Assembly (NCBI GenBank): GCA_010671975.1
Contig: JAAHIA010000025.1
Location: 1 to 22,193, forward strand
Direction of reading: 5' to 3'
DNA: 22,193 bases
Source of the DNA: Leptolyngbya sp. SIO4C1
GTDB lineage: Bacteria; Cyanobacteriota; Cyanobacteriia; Phormidesmidales; Phormidesmidaceae
The stretch's first letter is position 1; each line of letters starts with the position of its first letter. Below are positions 13,216 to 21,500 of this stretch, piece after piece. The notes under the pieces were generated by a model. The model ran no database searches and was not told the origin of the DNA. It worked only from the letters and a program-made list of their open reading frames with translations. Position numbers and translations under genes: made by a program.

Positions 13216-14053
13216 GATGAATTTTCCAACGGCGCGACAGCAGTTTTATCAGGCGATTTCTCAACCCGAAGCGCAGATTGACCTAGCCGCAGCAGCGCTC
13301 TACATTGCTCAGGAAGAATATCCTCACCTGGCAATAGATGCCTACCTTAGCCAGCTCGATGCGATGGCGGCCGCCGTGCAGGCGCGCCTGCCGACAGAGC
13401 GCTACCCGATGAAGATGCTGCAGGTTCTCAGCGGCTATTTGCTGTCTACGCTAGGGTTTGCTGGCAATCGTCAGAACTACTACGACCCGCGCAACAGCTA
13501 CTTAAACGAGGTGCTCGATCGGCGCTTGGGCATTCCCATCACGCTGTCGCTGGTCTACTTAGAAGTGGCGAAGCGAGTGCAGTTTCCTATGGCCGGCGTG
13601 GGTATGCCCGGCCATTTTTTGATTCGGCCGCTGATTGAGGAGATGGCGGTGTTTGTCGATCCGTTTAACGGCGGTAACATTCTGTTCGAGGCTGACTGTG
13701 AGGCTAAATTTCGTCAGCTCTATGGCCCCGCAGCCCGGTGGCATCCTGATTTTTTAGCCCCAATTTCACCCAAACCTTTTTTAATGCGGCTGCTGACCAA
13801 TCTCAAAATGATCTATCTCAATCAGCAAGCATTTCAGCAGGTGATTACAATTCTCGATCGGCTGCTGCTGCTCTATCCTGACAGCGCCTATGACTATCGC
13901 GATCGCGGCCTGATTCACTATCACCTCAAGCAGTATGCCGCTGCCAAGCAAGACCTAAGGCAGTATCTTCGGGTAGCCCCGCAACACGTCGAGACCGCTC
14001 AGATTCATGCGCTGCTAGAGCAGATTGAAGCAGAATCTCAGCGCTCTGATTAG
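13205..14053 (+). CDS. SirB1-family protein, transglutaminase-like plus TPR
   Basis: 282 aa from the ATG at 13205, with a second ATG directly after it. The core region 67-160 has the hallmark YYDPRNSYLNEVLDRRLGIP (92-111), TLSLVYLEVAKR (113-124), GMPGHFLIR (133-141) and FVDPFNGG (150-157), the transglutaminase-like SirB1 pattern. Residues about 203-262 form TPR-like helices (ILDRLLLLYPDSAYDYRDRG and KQYAAAKQDLRQYL). The papain-type Cys of active transglutaminases is not evident, so a binding rather than catalytic role is likely. The gene begins inside the cruP stop region after a G-rich stretch (GGGGGGC) that can act as ribosome-binding site. An earlier ATG at 13187 would add six residues unlike the family. 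Function is unknown; it is a soluble protein. Confidence 0.9.
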   Translation: MMNEMNFPTARQQFYQAISQPEAQIDLAAAALYIAQEEYPHLAIDAYLSQLDAMAAAVQARLPTERYPMKMLQVLSGYLLSTLGFAGNRQNYYDPRNSYLNEVLDRRLGIPITLSLVYLEVAKRVQFPMAGVGMPGHFLIRPLIEEMAVFVDPFNGGNILFEADCEAKFRQLYGPAARWHPDFLAPISPKPFLMRLLTNLKMIYLNQQAFQQVITILDRLLLLYPDSAYDYRDRGLIHYHLKQYAAAKQDLRQYLRVAPQHVETAQIHALLEQIEAESQRSD

Positions 14054-14113
14054 CCGGCTGCGCTCGGAGACAGCCGATTGTTACAATGAAGGCCCTGTTT
14101 TGGTGTGACCGCT

Positions 14114-14887
14114 ATGGATGTAATTCCCGCAATCGATCTGTTAGAAGGGCGCTGCGTGCGACTTTATCAGGGTGACTATGCGCAGTCTCAGGTATTTGAT
14201 CAAGACCCGACTGCGGTGGCGCGGCGCTGGGCAGCAGAAGGGGCAACCCGGCTGCATCTGGTTGACTTAGACGGTGCCAAAGCCGGTAAGCCAGAGAACT
14301 GGCAGGCCATCCAAGCCATTGTTGAGGCCGTCGATATTCCTGTGCAGGTCGGCGGCGGACTGCGCAGTCGCGATCGCGTCGCTGCGCTGTTCGACTTGGG
14401 CGTACAGACCGCCATTCTCGGTACGGCGGCGGTCGAAAATCCTGATCTGGTGGCAGCGCTCAGCCAGACCTTTCCTGGACAGATCTACGTTGGCATTGAT
14501 GCGCGTGATGGCAAAGTCGCCACGCGCGGCTGGCTAGAGACTTCTGAGCTCAGCGCCATCGATCTGGCTCAGCAGATGGCAGCCCTCGGAGCCGCAGCCA
14601 TCATCTATACCGATATTCAGCGAGATGGTACCCTGCAGGGACCCAACCTAGAAGCGCTAAGAGTGCTTGCCGCCGCCGTTGATACGCCGGTGATTGCTTC
14701 AGGCGGCGTGAGCGCCCTGACTGACCTGCTGAGCCTGCTTGGGCTTGCGCCGCTCGGGGTTACAGGCGTAATTGTAGGCAAGGCGCTCTATACCGGCGAT
14801 CTGTCTCTCAAACGGGCGCTGCAGGCCGTTGGGCCTGGCCGTCTGCAGGATGTACCCCCCAGCTTAGACAGCACCGCTTGGGCCTAG
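14114..14887 (+). CDS. hisA: HisA, ProFAR isomerase of histidine biosynthesis
   Basis: 257 aa. MDVIPAIDLLEGRCVRLYQG opens the protein, with catalytic Asp8. The first phosphate-binding loop QVGGGLRS is at 78-85, the second catalytic Asp129 lies in VGIDARDG, TDIQRDGT is at 166-173, and the second phosphate loop ASGGVS is at 195-200. It converts ProFAR to PRFAR, the Amadori rearrangement step in histidine synthesis, as a (beta/alpha)8 barrel in the cytoplasm. The ATG at 14114 is chosen because families start at this MDVIPAIDL; an in-frame GTG at 14105 would add three residues. A TACAAT box (14082-14087) upstream could be a -10 element, so the gene may have its own promoter. A 12-bp palindrome GGGCCTAGGCCC (14880-14891) spans its stop codon. 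Confidence 0.97.
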   Translation: MDVIPAIDLLEGRCVRLYQGDYAQSQVFDQDPTAVARRWAAEGATRLHLVDLDGAKAGKPENWQAIQAIVEAVDIPVQVGGGLRSRDRVAALFDLGVQTAILGTAAVENPDLVAALSQTFPGQIYVGIDARDGKVATRGWLETSELSAIDLAQQMAALGAAAIIYTDIQRDGTLQGPNLEALRVLAAAVDTPVIASGGVSALTDLLSLLGLAPLGVTGVIVGKALYTGDLSLKRALQAVGPGRLQDVPPSLDSTAWA

Positions 14888-14895
14888 GCCCGCTG

Positions 14896-15801
14896 CTAAT
14901 ACTTAATCGCATCGCGGTTCTTGCCCGGCATGGCACTGCGCTCGATATATTCGATGATTTTGCCAGCAATGTCTATTTCGGTGGCTTTCTCGATGCCCTC
15001 TAACCCCGGCGAAGAGTTAACTTCCATAATCACCGGACCGTGATTTGATCGCAGAATGTCAACCCCCGCTACCCGCAGGCCCATGGCCTTAGCGGCTCGA
15101 ACGGCGGTACTGCGCTCCTCCGGGGTGAGCTTCACCTTATGCACCGAACCGCCGCGATGCACGTTCGAGCGAAACTCTCCCGGCGCGCCCTGTCGCTTCA
15201 TGGCCGCGATAACCTTACCGCCAACGACAAAGCAGCGCAGATCTGCCCCTTTAGCTTCCTTGATAAATTCTTGTACCAAGATATTAGCGTCTAAGCCTCG
15301 AAAAGCCTCAATCACAGATTTTGCTGCCTGCGGGGTCTCGGCTAAGACCACGCCAATGCCCTGCGTGCCCTCTAGCAGCTTAATCACCAGCGGCGCGCCG
15401 CCGACAATATCAATCAGGCCTTCAATGTCCTTAGTTGAATGAGCAAACCCTGTTACCGGCAGCCCAATGCCTTGCCGCGATAAGATTTGCAAGCATCGCA
15501 GCTTGTCGCGCGAGCGAGAAATTGCCTGCGACTCATTCGCAGTAAACACGCCCATAATCTCAAACTGTCGCACGGTCGCCGTGCCGTAAAACGTGTGGGT
15601 GGCTCCAATGCGCGGAATGATGGCATCGAGATCGTTGAGCACCTTACCCTGATAGATCACTCTAGGACTGTGCGACGTAATATCCATGTAGCAGCGCAGG
15701 TAGTCAATCACGCTAACGCTATGGCCGCGCTGTTCTCCAGCTTCTTTGAGGCGGCGGGTCGAGTATAGAGAAGCGTCTCTCGATAGGATTGCAATCTTCA
15801 T
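14896..15801 (-). CDS. rimK: RimK, ATP-grasp glutamate ligase
   Basis: 301 aa, the standard RimK length. The N-terminal pre-ATP-grasp domain (MKIAILSRDASLYSTRRL, then PRIGATHTFYGTATVRQFE) leads into the ATP-grasp fold. Lys100 and Lys141 contact ATP and EGTQGIGVVLAE (144-155) is the flexible loop. FIKEAKGADLRCFVVGGKVI lies at 179-198, AGVDILRS at 245-252, and MEVNSSPGLEGIE (259-271) binds magnesium. In E. coli RimK adds glutamates to the C-terminus of ribosomal protein S6 and can make poly-glutamate. The cyanobacterial target is not known. It follows the RimB-like protease by 18 bp on the same strand. It converges with hisA, with 8 bp between the stops. Confidence 0.95.
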   Translation of the reverse strand: MKIAILSRDASLYSTRRLKEAGEQRGHSVSVIDYLRCYMDITSHSPRVIYQGKVLNDLDAIIPRIGATHTFYGTATVRQFEIMGVFTANESQAISRSRDKLRCLQILSRQGIGLPVTGFAHSTKDIEGLIDIVGGAPLVIKLLEGTQGIGVVLAETPQAAKSVIEAFRGLDANILVQEFIKEAKGADLRCFVVGGKVIAAMKRQGAPGEFRSNVHRGGSVHKVKLTPEERSTAVRAAKAMGLRVAGVDILRSNHGPVIMEVNSSPGLEGIEKATEIDIAGKIIEYIERSAMPGKNRDAIKY

Positions 15802-15819
15802 AAGAAATAATTAGGCTGT

Positions 15820-16275
15820 CTATTTTTTTGAGGGTTGATGGCTGAGTAAATACGACCGTCCTGGATCAATTAAAAATCGATGCCGTACAGCCTGTCGTCC
15901 TAGCAGCATCCGAAATCCCATGACATCTCGGTTTGTCAACGTTAGCTCAATAGGCCAGCGATAGTCGCCAAGAACAACGTCGGTCATAATTACCGGACGC
16001 AGCTGAGTTTGTCCACCAGAGTTGGTGACATATCGCTCATCCACTAGCTTGGCAGCGGCTAAAATCGCACCTGCTTGACTGTGCTGTAGCGGATGAATTT
16101 TAAACTCGACCCACGGATCACCTTGGCGAGTCTGCTGCTGAATGTCAAAGGCATGTAGTGCAGAAGAGCGTGCACCCGTGTCAATTTTGACTTTGATCTG
16201 AGAGATACTGAGATCAGGCAGGGCTATCCATTCTCGCCAGCCAATGCTCGGTGAAGAGTCTATGTTTGAAGTCAT
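15820..16275 (-). CDS. RimB-like retropepsin-fold protease (ATP-dependent zinc protease family)
   Basis: 151 aa. The motif KVKIDTGARSSALHAFDI contains DTGA at 32-35, the aspartic-protease signature. VIMTDVVLGDYRWPIELTLT (95-114) is the second strand region, and GFRMLLGRQAVRHRFLIDPG (120-139) closes the fold typical of the family once named ATP-dependent zinc protease and now seen as retropepsin-like. A relative called RimB is encoded beside rimK in Pseudomonas. The gene sits 18 bp upstream of rimK, supporting a joint role in trimming glutamate tails that RimK adds; that role is inferred. The ATG at 16275 is chosen over an in-frame ATG at 16380: family similarity starts at WREWIALP and an AAAGGT ribosome-binding site precedes it. 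Confidence 0.87.
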   Translation of the reverse strand: MTSNIDSSPSIGWREWIALPDLSISQIKVKIDTGARSSALHAFDIQQQTRQGDPWVEFKIHPLQHSQAGAILAAAKLVDERYVTNSGGQTQLRPVIMTDVVLGDYRWPIELTLTNRDVMGFRMLLGRQAVRHRFLIDPGRSYLLSHQPSKK

Positions 16276-16960
16276 ACCTTTAAACTTATCGTGCCAGAGA
16301 GTAGGCCGCTCAGCGGCAAAACAACGCTTGACGGCGGCCAGAGCGCAGCTGCTTGAGAATATGTAGCTAATAGAGAACAATTCATTTGTACTACAAACAA
16401 AGTCAAGAGGATGATTGTCCAGCGTAGAAAATCAGCGATGGCGAAGGCTACAGCAGGGCTTTTACAGAATATCACTCTGGCTAGCGGTTCTGGCGCAATT
16501 TACGGCTGAACAAAAAAGGCCAGTGAGACCAATCGCGCTTTCAACAGCCGACTCAAATGAGCTCGCTTTTTGTTCAAGAAATGCCGACAAAATTTTTTAT
16601 TGAAATTTTTAGCCAGCTCAGAAAATGTATTGCTTCTTGTCGCGGCTTGGCAGCCCTTGATAAATCTCTCGAATCCTGATGACAACAGGGTTTTCTCAAA
16701 AACAGAAGCAGCCAATAGCTGACTGTTATCAGCAGCGACATCCTCTATTTTTCTTCAAAGAGATCTAGCTAAACGCTAAAATTACTCAAGAGAGATGTGA
16801 TTTTGTCTGACAATAGGGTATTTTGGTGCTAAGAAGAGACTGTTGGGTTTTCAAAAGCATCCTTTCTCGATGCTGCTTTTGAACCAGCAGATAAAAGTCA
16901 GACAGTATTTCGCACTACTGAATGAGCATTACTGATGAAATTTAAGAGGTTAGATCAACT
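16276..16960. other. 685-bp AT-richer spacer without a convincing gene
   Basis: It separates the rimB-rimK unit (-) from the H1-like gene (+) and should contain both promoters. Base composition is clearly lower in GC than the neighbours, with runs such as AAAATTTTTT near 16590. A perfect 6-bp dyad TTTGTA-C-TACAAA (16385-16397), about 110 bp upstream of rimB, could be an operator. A hairpin-forming stretch AAAAGCATC...GATGC.TGC.TTTT (about 16853-16880) lies in the likely 5' leader of the H1-like gene. Open frames here show no family resemblance. There is no tRNA fold. Confidence 0.55.
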
Positions 16961-17599
16961 ATGAGTGACGCTGTTCTTTCTCAACTAGTCGAAGCCGAAT
17001 CGCAGCTGGCTTCTCAAGAAACTCATCTGGTGGCTCAAATCGCCGCCATCAAAGAAAAGCGTAAGGGTCTGCAGACGGTGATTGATATGTTTCAATCCTC
17101 CGGCAATAGCAATGGGGCGGTGGCTCCGGCCGAAGCGGTTGAGCAGGTATTGACTGGAACAGCCGAGGCAGCAGACACTGAAACAGCCAAGGCAGCCGAG
17201 GACACAGCAGACGCGCCTTCTACTGCACGTAAAGCTAAAACACCTTCCAAGGCGAAGAAAACCACTCGCAAAGGGCGGGCCAAATCGACCGCTGCTTCTA
17301 CACCGGCTCGCAAGCAGCGAGGTGGAAAATCTCCCAACTGGCAGCGCTATATTCAAGAGCCGTTTCGCAAGACGCCGCTGCCCGATGTCGTTGCCAATAT
17401 CTTGAATGCTCAGCCCGATGACGTGTTTAAGATTGCTGATGTGATGGAGGCTATCTTCAAAGAGGATATGCCAAAAGCAACCTTCTTAAAAGCTCGCAAT
17501 CGGGTATCGAATATTCTTTCAGCCGGTGCTCGCAACGGTGACTGGTATCGGGGTCGCGGCGGTACCTATGCCATGAGTGAGAAAGCTGTGAAAAAGTAG
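16961..17599 (+). CDS. Histone H1-like protein: coiled coil, basic tail, winged-helix-like domain
   Basis: 212 aa. Residues 1-45 form a charged amphipathic helix (LVEAESQLASQETHLVAQI) likely to be a coiled coil. Residues 58-85 are Ala/Glu-rich and acidic. Residues 89-123 are Lys/Arg/Ala/Ser/Thr-rich with SK and KK pairs like the tails of H1-type proteins. Residues about 126-207 form a compact conserved-looking domain: WQRYIQEPFRKTPLPDVV, VFKIADVMEAIFKEDMP, ARNRVSNILSAGARNGDWYR, then a RGRGGTYAMSEK hairpin. That order suits a winged helix. It is therefore probably a nucleoid or DNA-binding protein. I do not recognise a named family with certainty. The AAGAGG element about 12 bases before the ATG supports the start. 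A 12-bp-stem hairpin lies past the stop. It stands alone, with a long upstream region. Confidence 0.75.
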   Translation: MSDAVLSQLVEAESQLASQETHLVAQIAAIKEKRKGLQTVIDMFQSSGNSNGAVAPAEAVEQVLTGTAEAADTETAKAAEDTADAPSTARKAKTPSKAKKTTRKGRAKSTAASTPARKQRGGKSPNWQRYIQEPFRKTPLPDVVANILNAQPDDVFKIADVMEAIFKEDMPKATFLKARNRVSNILSAGARNGDWYRGRGGTYAMSEKAVKK

Positions 17600-17660
17600 G
17601 CAGCTCACTCTGCTCAAATTTAAGGCTAGCTTGGTAAGCATTTTATTAGGCTGAACTAGC

Positions 17661-17695
17661 CAGCGCAGCCGCTCATGCCGTGGGCGGCTGCGCTG
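17661..17695. terminator. 12-bp perfect-stem hairpin between convergent genes
   Basis: CAGCGCAGCCGC (17661-17672) and GCGGCTGCGCTG (17684-17695) pair perfectly around an 11-base loop. It lies between the stop of the H1-like gene (17599) and the stop of the 56-aa gene (17701). On the plus strand T-runs follow from 17703. It is the likely terminator for the H1-like gene and may also stop transcription from the other side. Confidence 0.7.
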
Positions 17696-17700
17696 CCCGT

Positions 17701-17871
17701 CTACTTTTTGTCTTTTTTACCTTCGTCGAGAAATTCTGCTAGCGCTTGAGCTAGCTTATCTGAAGGTTTATCGGCCGGTGGTTTTGGTGGTTTTGGCGCT
17801 GGTTCACGTAGGGTCTCGCGCGTCCAGAGCGCTAGAAAAATAACCAGAACGATCAAGGGTGGCACAAACAT
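17701..17871 (-). CDS. 56-aa membrane-anchored small protein
   Basis: The frame starts at the ATG at 17869-17871 and ends with TAG at 17701-17703. The protein begins with a single hydrophobic helix (PPLIVLVIFLALW, residues 4-16). Then come TRETLREPAPKPPKPPADKP, a Pro/Lys-rich linker, and an amphipathic charged tail (DKLAQALAEFLDEGKKDKK). GGAGAA (17881-17886) provides a ribosome-binding site 9 bases before the start. The good ribosome-binding site, the TM-plus-tail design and the terminator-like hairpin next to the stop all support a real gene. It would be a single-pass inner or thylakoid membrane protein with a cytosolic tail, possibly a subunit or adaptor. No family recognised. Confidence 0.65.
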   Translation of the reverse strand: MFVPPLIVLVIFLALWTRETLREPAPKPPKPPADKPSDKLAQALAEFLDEGKKDKK

Positions 17872-17907
17872 TGCGTTAGTTTCTCCATCGCGCTACCGGT
17901 GCTTTCA

Positions 17908-18123
17908 ATGCAACAGCAGGTTGGCAAGCCGCCTGCTAAGATCCCCCGTGGCCAGGCTTTAAAGCTGGCACCGTATTATTCATTAGGTGTAACTACAGGA
18001 CAGTTTGTGACTATTCCCGATGGTTTATCACAATTGTTTGAGCCCGCAGCTGCGCTCGGGCGTTTGCAGCTCACCCCGCTTTTCCCTGACCTTTCTCATC
18101 TGTTGGCCCAGCTAGGCCAGTAA
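17908..18123 (+). CDS. Small protein of unknown function, 71 aa
   Basis: MQQQVGKPPAKIPRGQALKL opens the frame, followed by YYSLGVTTGQFVTIPDGLSQ and a leucine-rich end LTPLFPDLSHLLAQLGQ. Codon use and the balanced, globular-looking composition are like the neighbouring genes. The opposite strand has no better frame. It has no membrane helix or signal. An in-frame GTG at 17899 could extend it by three residues. It is divergent from the 56-aa gene with 36 bp between the start codons. The family is not recognised and existence is not certain; homologues with conserved length would settle it. Confidence 0.5.
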   Translation: MQQQVGKPPAKIPRGQALKLAPYYSLGVTTGQFVTIPDGLSQLFEPAAALGRLQLTPLFPDLSHLLAQLGQ

Positions 18124-18226
18124 TCCTTTTGCCAGTAATATTACAGATCTCTATTAATACCGAGGCTAAGGCCGGCGAAAGTTTCTATAGTGGAGAAGAT
18201 AAGGTTTCGCCGCAGTTGGTACAGAT

Positions 18227-18490
18227 ATGAGCGCAGGGTCTGGCAGTCGCACCACAGAACGTTGTCGAGCGCGGAGCTATCGACGCTGGCATCGGTTGCA
18301 AAGTAAGCTACACATTTTGCGATCGCAGCTTGGCTTTGATACCACCTCAGCAGCCGTTCCCGCCGTTTGCCAAGGCTGTCGCTACTATCACGGGCTAGCC
18401 TATGGCACCCAGCAGCGAGTGGCACTGGTTTGCGCCATTCATCCCTACGGCTGGCTAGAGACGTCTGACTGCCCAGACTGGTGCTGCTAA
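18227..18490 (+). CDS. Small Cys-rich protein with a CxxC...C...CPDW pattern
   Basis: 87 aa. The C-terminal half carries CQGCRYYHGLAYG (48-60), then LVCAIHPYGWL (68-77), then DCPDW (81-85). Four cysteines (48, 51, 69, 82) thus have the spacing of a small zinc-ribbon-like or metal-binding fold. I recall similar short cyanobacterial proteins with YYHG and CPDW, without an assigned function. Cys86 and Cys87 end the protein. The N-terminal 35 residues are basic and less typical, so the true start may lie downstream of the ATG at 18227. A TATAGT box (18186-18191) lies about 35 bases before the ATG and could be a -10 element. An open frame on the opposite strand (18141-18425) is rejected as a shadow. 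Confidence 0.6.
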   Translation: MSAGSGSRTTERCRARSYRRWHRLQSKLHILRSQLGFDTTSAAVPAVCQGCRYYHGLAYGTQQRVALVCAIHPYGWLETSDCPDWCC

Positions 18491-18519
18491 ACGGTCTGCT
18501 GCGGAGCTGACTAGCCTGC

Positions 18520-18541
18520 CGCCCGCTCCTCGGAACGGGCG
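18520..18541. terminator. GC-rich hairpin between convergent genes
   Basis: CGCCCG (18520-18525) and CGGGCG (18536-18541) form a 6-bp stem with a 10-base loop that may pair further. It lies between the stop of the Cys-rich gene and the stop of the SdrD-type gene. No T-run follows, so termination is only suggested. Confidence 0.4.
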
Positions 18542-18569
18542 CATCGGCTTAAGGGTCCGTCTCAATTCG

Positions 18570-21500
18570 CTAGGGAATGCGAACCAAGAAACGAATAGCA
18601 GTGACTTCGTTGCTATTTAAGTCGAATTCAGGGCCGCCAGCGACGATGCCACCGCCTGAACCAACGCCAGCGGGTCCGGTTGGTCCCGGGGGCCCAGCCG
18701 GGAAGGTGCCGGGGGCCGACAGGCAAGAAGGTGCGAGCACTGAGAGCGGATCTCGCGCCTGTACCAGAGAAGACGGTGCCGCCTCTGCCAGGTTGGGCAG
18801 CGCGGTAGGCGGCGCCAGCTGCAGCGTATTGGCATCAGGCACTAAGATGCCAGGCGGCTGAATCTCGTCACAGACTTCGATATTGGTCGCACCTTCCCCT
18901 GGATTAAATAGATAAATTGTGTATTCAACCAGGTCGCCAGACTGCAGGCTGGTAGGCGTCTGGACAACGCCCTGCGGCAGCGCACCGTTGGAGGCGTCGT
19001 TCAGCTCATTGTCGGCTAAGGTGCCGCTTTGATCATCAAAACCATCAAAGCCGGGCAGCCGCACCTCGTTGCGGATGATACCGGTAATTCGCTTGATAAT
19101 GCGCAGATCCGGACCCGGTAGCAGACCGGCATCGACATCTTGAATCACGTCATTGGGCCCTAGTGAGATGATGCCGGTAAGGCCCGTATCTGGATCGACG
19201 TCGCTGTCGTTAGTAGCAGCTAGCGGATCGTTCACGTTGGGTGGCGCGCTGCTAAAGCCAGCAGTACCGCTCGGCGCAGTAAATTGAACCTGGTAGCTGC
19301 CGGCGGGCAAGTTCACAAACGAATAGAGACCATTGTCGTCGGTTTGCTGAGTTGCGACGGTGTTGCCGGTCTCGACATCAATCAGGTTCACCGTCACGCC
19401 CGGAACGCCCGGTTCGCCATCATCTTGCAGGCCGTTGTTATTTTCATCTAGGAAGACGCGATTGCCAATTGCGTTACTAACAGCCAACCCTGCGTCGATA
19501 GCATTGTTGGTCTCACCCGCTGCGAGCACAATCGGGTTGTCGGCTGAACCTGCCTGATTGGTAGCTGGGTCGACGTCGCTTTGGTTGTCAGTACCTGGCT
19601 GGAAGCTGCCGGTGGTATAGGTCGTAAAGCCATCGGGTAGCTCAAACTGCACCACATAGCTGCCTGCAGGCAGTCCGGTAAAGCTGTAGAGGCCGCCCTC
19701 TTGGGTAGTCACCACGCGCGGGTTGTTGGCTTCATCAGTAACTGGCTCTCCAGCAGGCGTCAGCAAGCGCACCGTGACGCCGTCAATCCCAGGCTCGCTG
19801 CCTGGGTCGAAGCTGCCGTCACCGTCGAGGTCAACAAAGACGCGATTACCCAATGTTGCACCCGCCGTCAAACCAGCATCCACCGTCTCGAGATTGTCGC
19901 CGGCATTGAGCGTGATTGGGCCGGTGCGGGCCAGGGTCGTCCCGGCAACTGGGGCCGCATCGCTGTCGTTAGTGTCTGCGGGCGTTGGTGGATTGGCCAC
20001 GGCCGGGTCAGCGACAGTAAAACCAGCGAAGGGCGTCCCGGCCCGGTCAAACTCTACGACATAGGTGCCTGGCTGCAGCCCGCCAAAGCTATAGAGACCC
20101 GTAGCATCTGTTGTCGCTGTGGCCAGCTCAGCGCCGTCGGCACTGAGCAAACGCACCGTCACGCCAGGTACGCCAGGCTCTCCTTGCTCTTGAATACCGT
20201 TGCTGTTGGTATCTTGAAAAACTAGGTTGCCTATGCTGGCAAAGCTGCCTAAGCCAAAGTCAACATCATCGAACGCTGGCGTTTCGACCGACAGGGTACG
20301 AGTGAACTGAGCGGGCGTTGTGAAGTTGAGGCCATCGGGTGGATTGGCAATGACGACTCGATAGCTGCCAAACGGCAGATTGTCGATGGAGTAGCTGCCG
20401 CTGTCGTCGGTAGTGGCCTGCCCGGCTAAAACATCGTCATCGGTGCCCAGCGTACCGTCTGGCCCAGGACCAAAGGCCTGAACCGTGATGCCAACCAGCG
20501 GCGTATCGCCATCGTCATCATCGTCAAATTCGCCATCGCCATCATTGTCTTGAAACACCAAATCGCCGATGCTGCCGACGCGATTAAAGCCAAAATCAGC
20601 CACGTTAATGTCGTCGCCGGCGGCCGGCGTGGTGGTAAAGAAAGCATTGCCATTAAACAGCGTCGTCTGAGTGAAGCCAGCGCCAGCGTTCGGCAGCGTC
20701 TGATTGTCTACGCTCACTCGGTAGGGCCGCCCGGTGATGGGCACATTAGTGAAATCGTAGGAACCATCGTCAACCGTTACCTGCGATCGCACGACATTAT
20801 CGCCCTCGCTGGTAAAATCATTGTCAGGGCCTGGATCGGTCAGCGTCACCGTGACGCCGCCGAGCGGTGCGTCCACCCCGTCTTCAAAGCTACCGTTACC
20901 GTTGTTATCGAGATAGACCAAATCGCCAACTGTCGCGACGCTGCCAAAGCCAAAGTCAGCAGTTGGGAAGTCGGCGTCAAGGTTAGGAATATTGAAGACC
21001 GACGTCGGTGTGGTCAGGTTCAGGCCCGCTGGCGGCGTTGGAATATCGACCTGATAAGGGCCTGGTGCTAGCCCGGTGAAGCTATACTGGCCGTTGGCAT
21101 CGGTGGTCGTGGTCAGAATCACATCGTCGGTCGTGCCAAACTCACCGTCAGGGCCGGGCTGCCGCAGCCGTACCTGCACGCCCGCAATCCCTGGATCGGT
21201 CGCATTGCCGTCGTCTACACCATCGCCGTCGGTATCAGTGAAGACGCGATCGCCCACGGTAAAGCCGGCACCAATCACCAAAGTAGTTTCATCGCGATCA
21301 TCGGGCGCGTTTGCCAACGACGGCTGAGTCAGCACCTCGCGCGTGGTGTTGGCATCAGGCGGGGCAACGCTGGCCAGCGTTGACGGATTGCTCAGCGTGC
21401 CGGTAGCGCCAGCATCAACGCTGGCCCGAATTGTCAGGGTGGCAGTCTGGCCTAGCGCTAGGTTGCCCACGGTCCAAATACCCGAGGCAGCATCGTAGCC

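Noticed and set aside
16655..16690. TCGAATCC resembling a tRNA T-loop
   Set aside because: No matching T-stem, anticodon arm or acceptor stem around it.
18141..18425. 94-aa minus-strand frame opposite the Cys-rich gene
   Set aside because: The plus-strand frame has a patterned Cys motif that I associate with a cyanobacterial family; the minus frame has none.
19701..20225. 174-aa plus-strand frame within the SdrD-type gene
   Set aside because: Antisense to well-defined repeat domains; such frames recur at each repeat.
19116..21272. CRISPR-like regular repeats
   Set aside because: The periodicity is about 330-385 bp and encodes protein domains; there are no short identical direct repeats with spacers.
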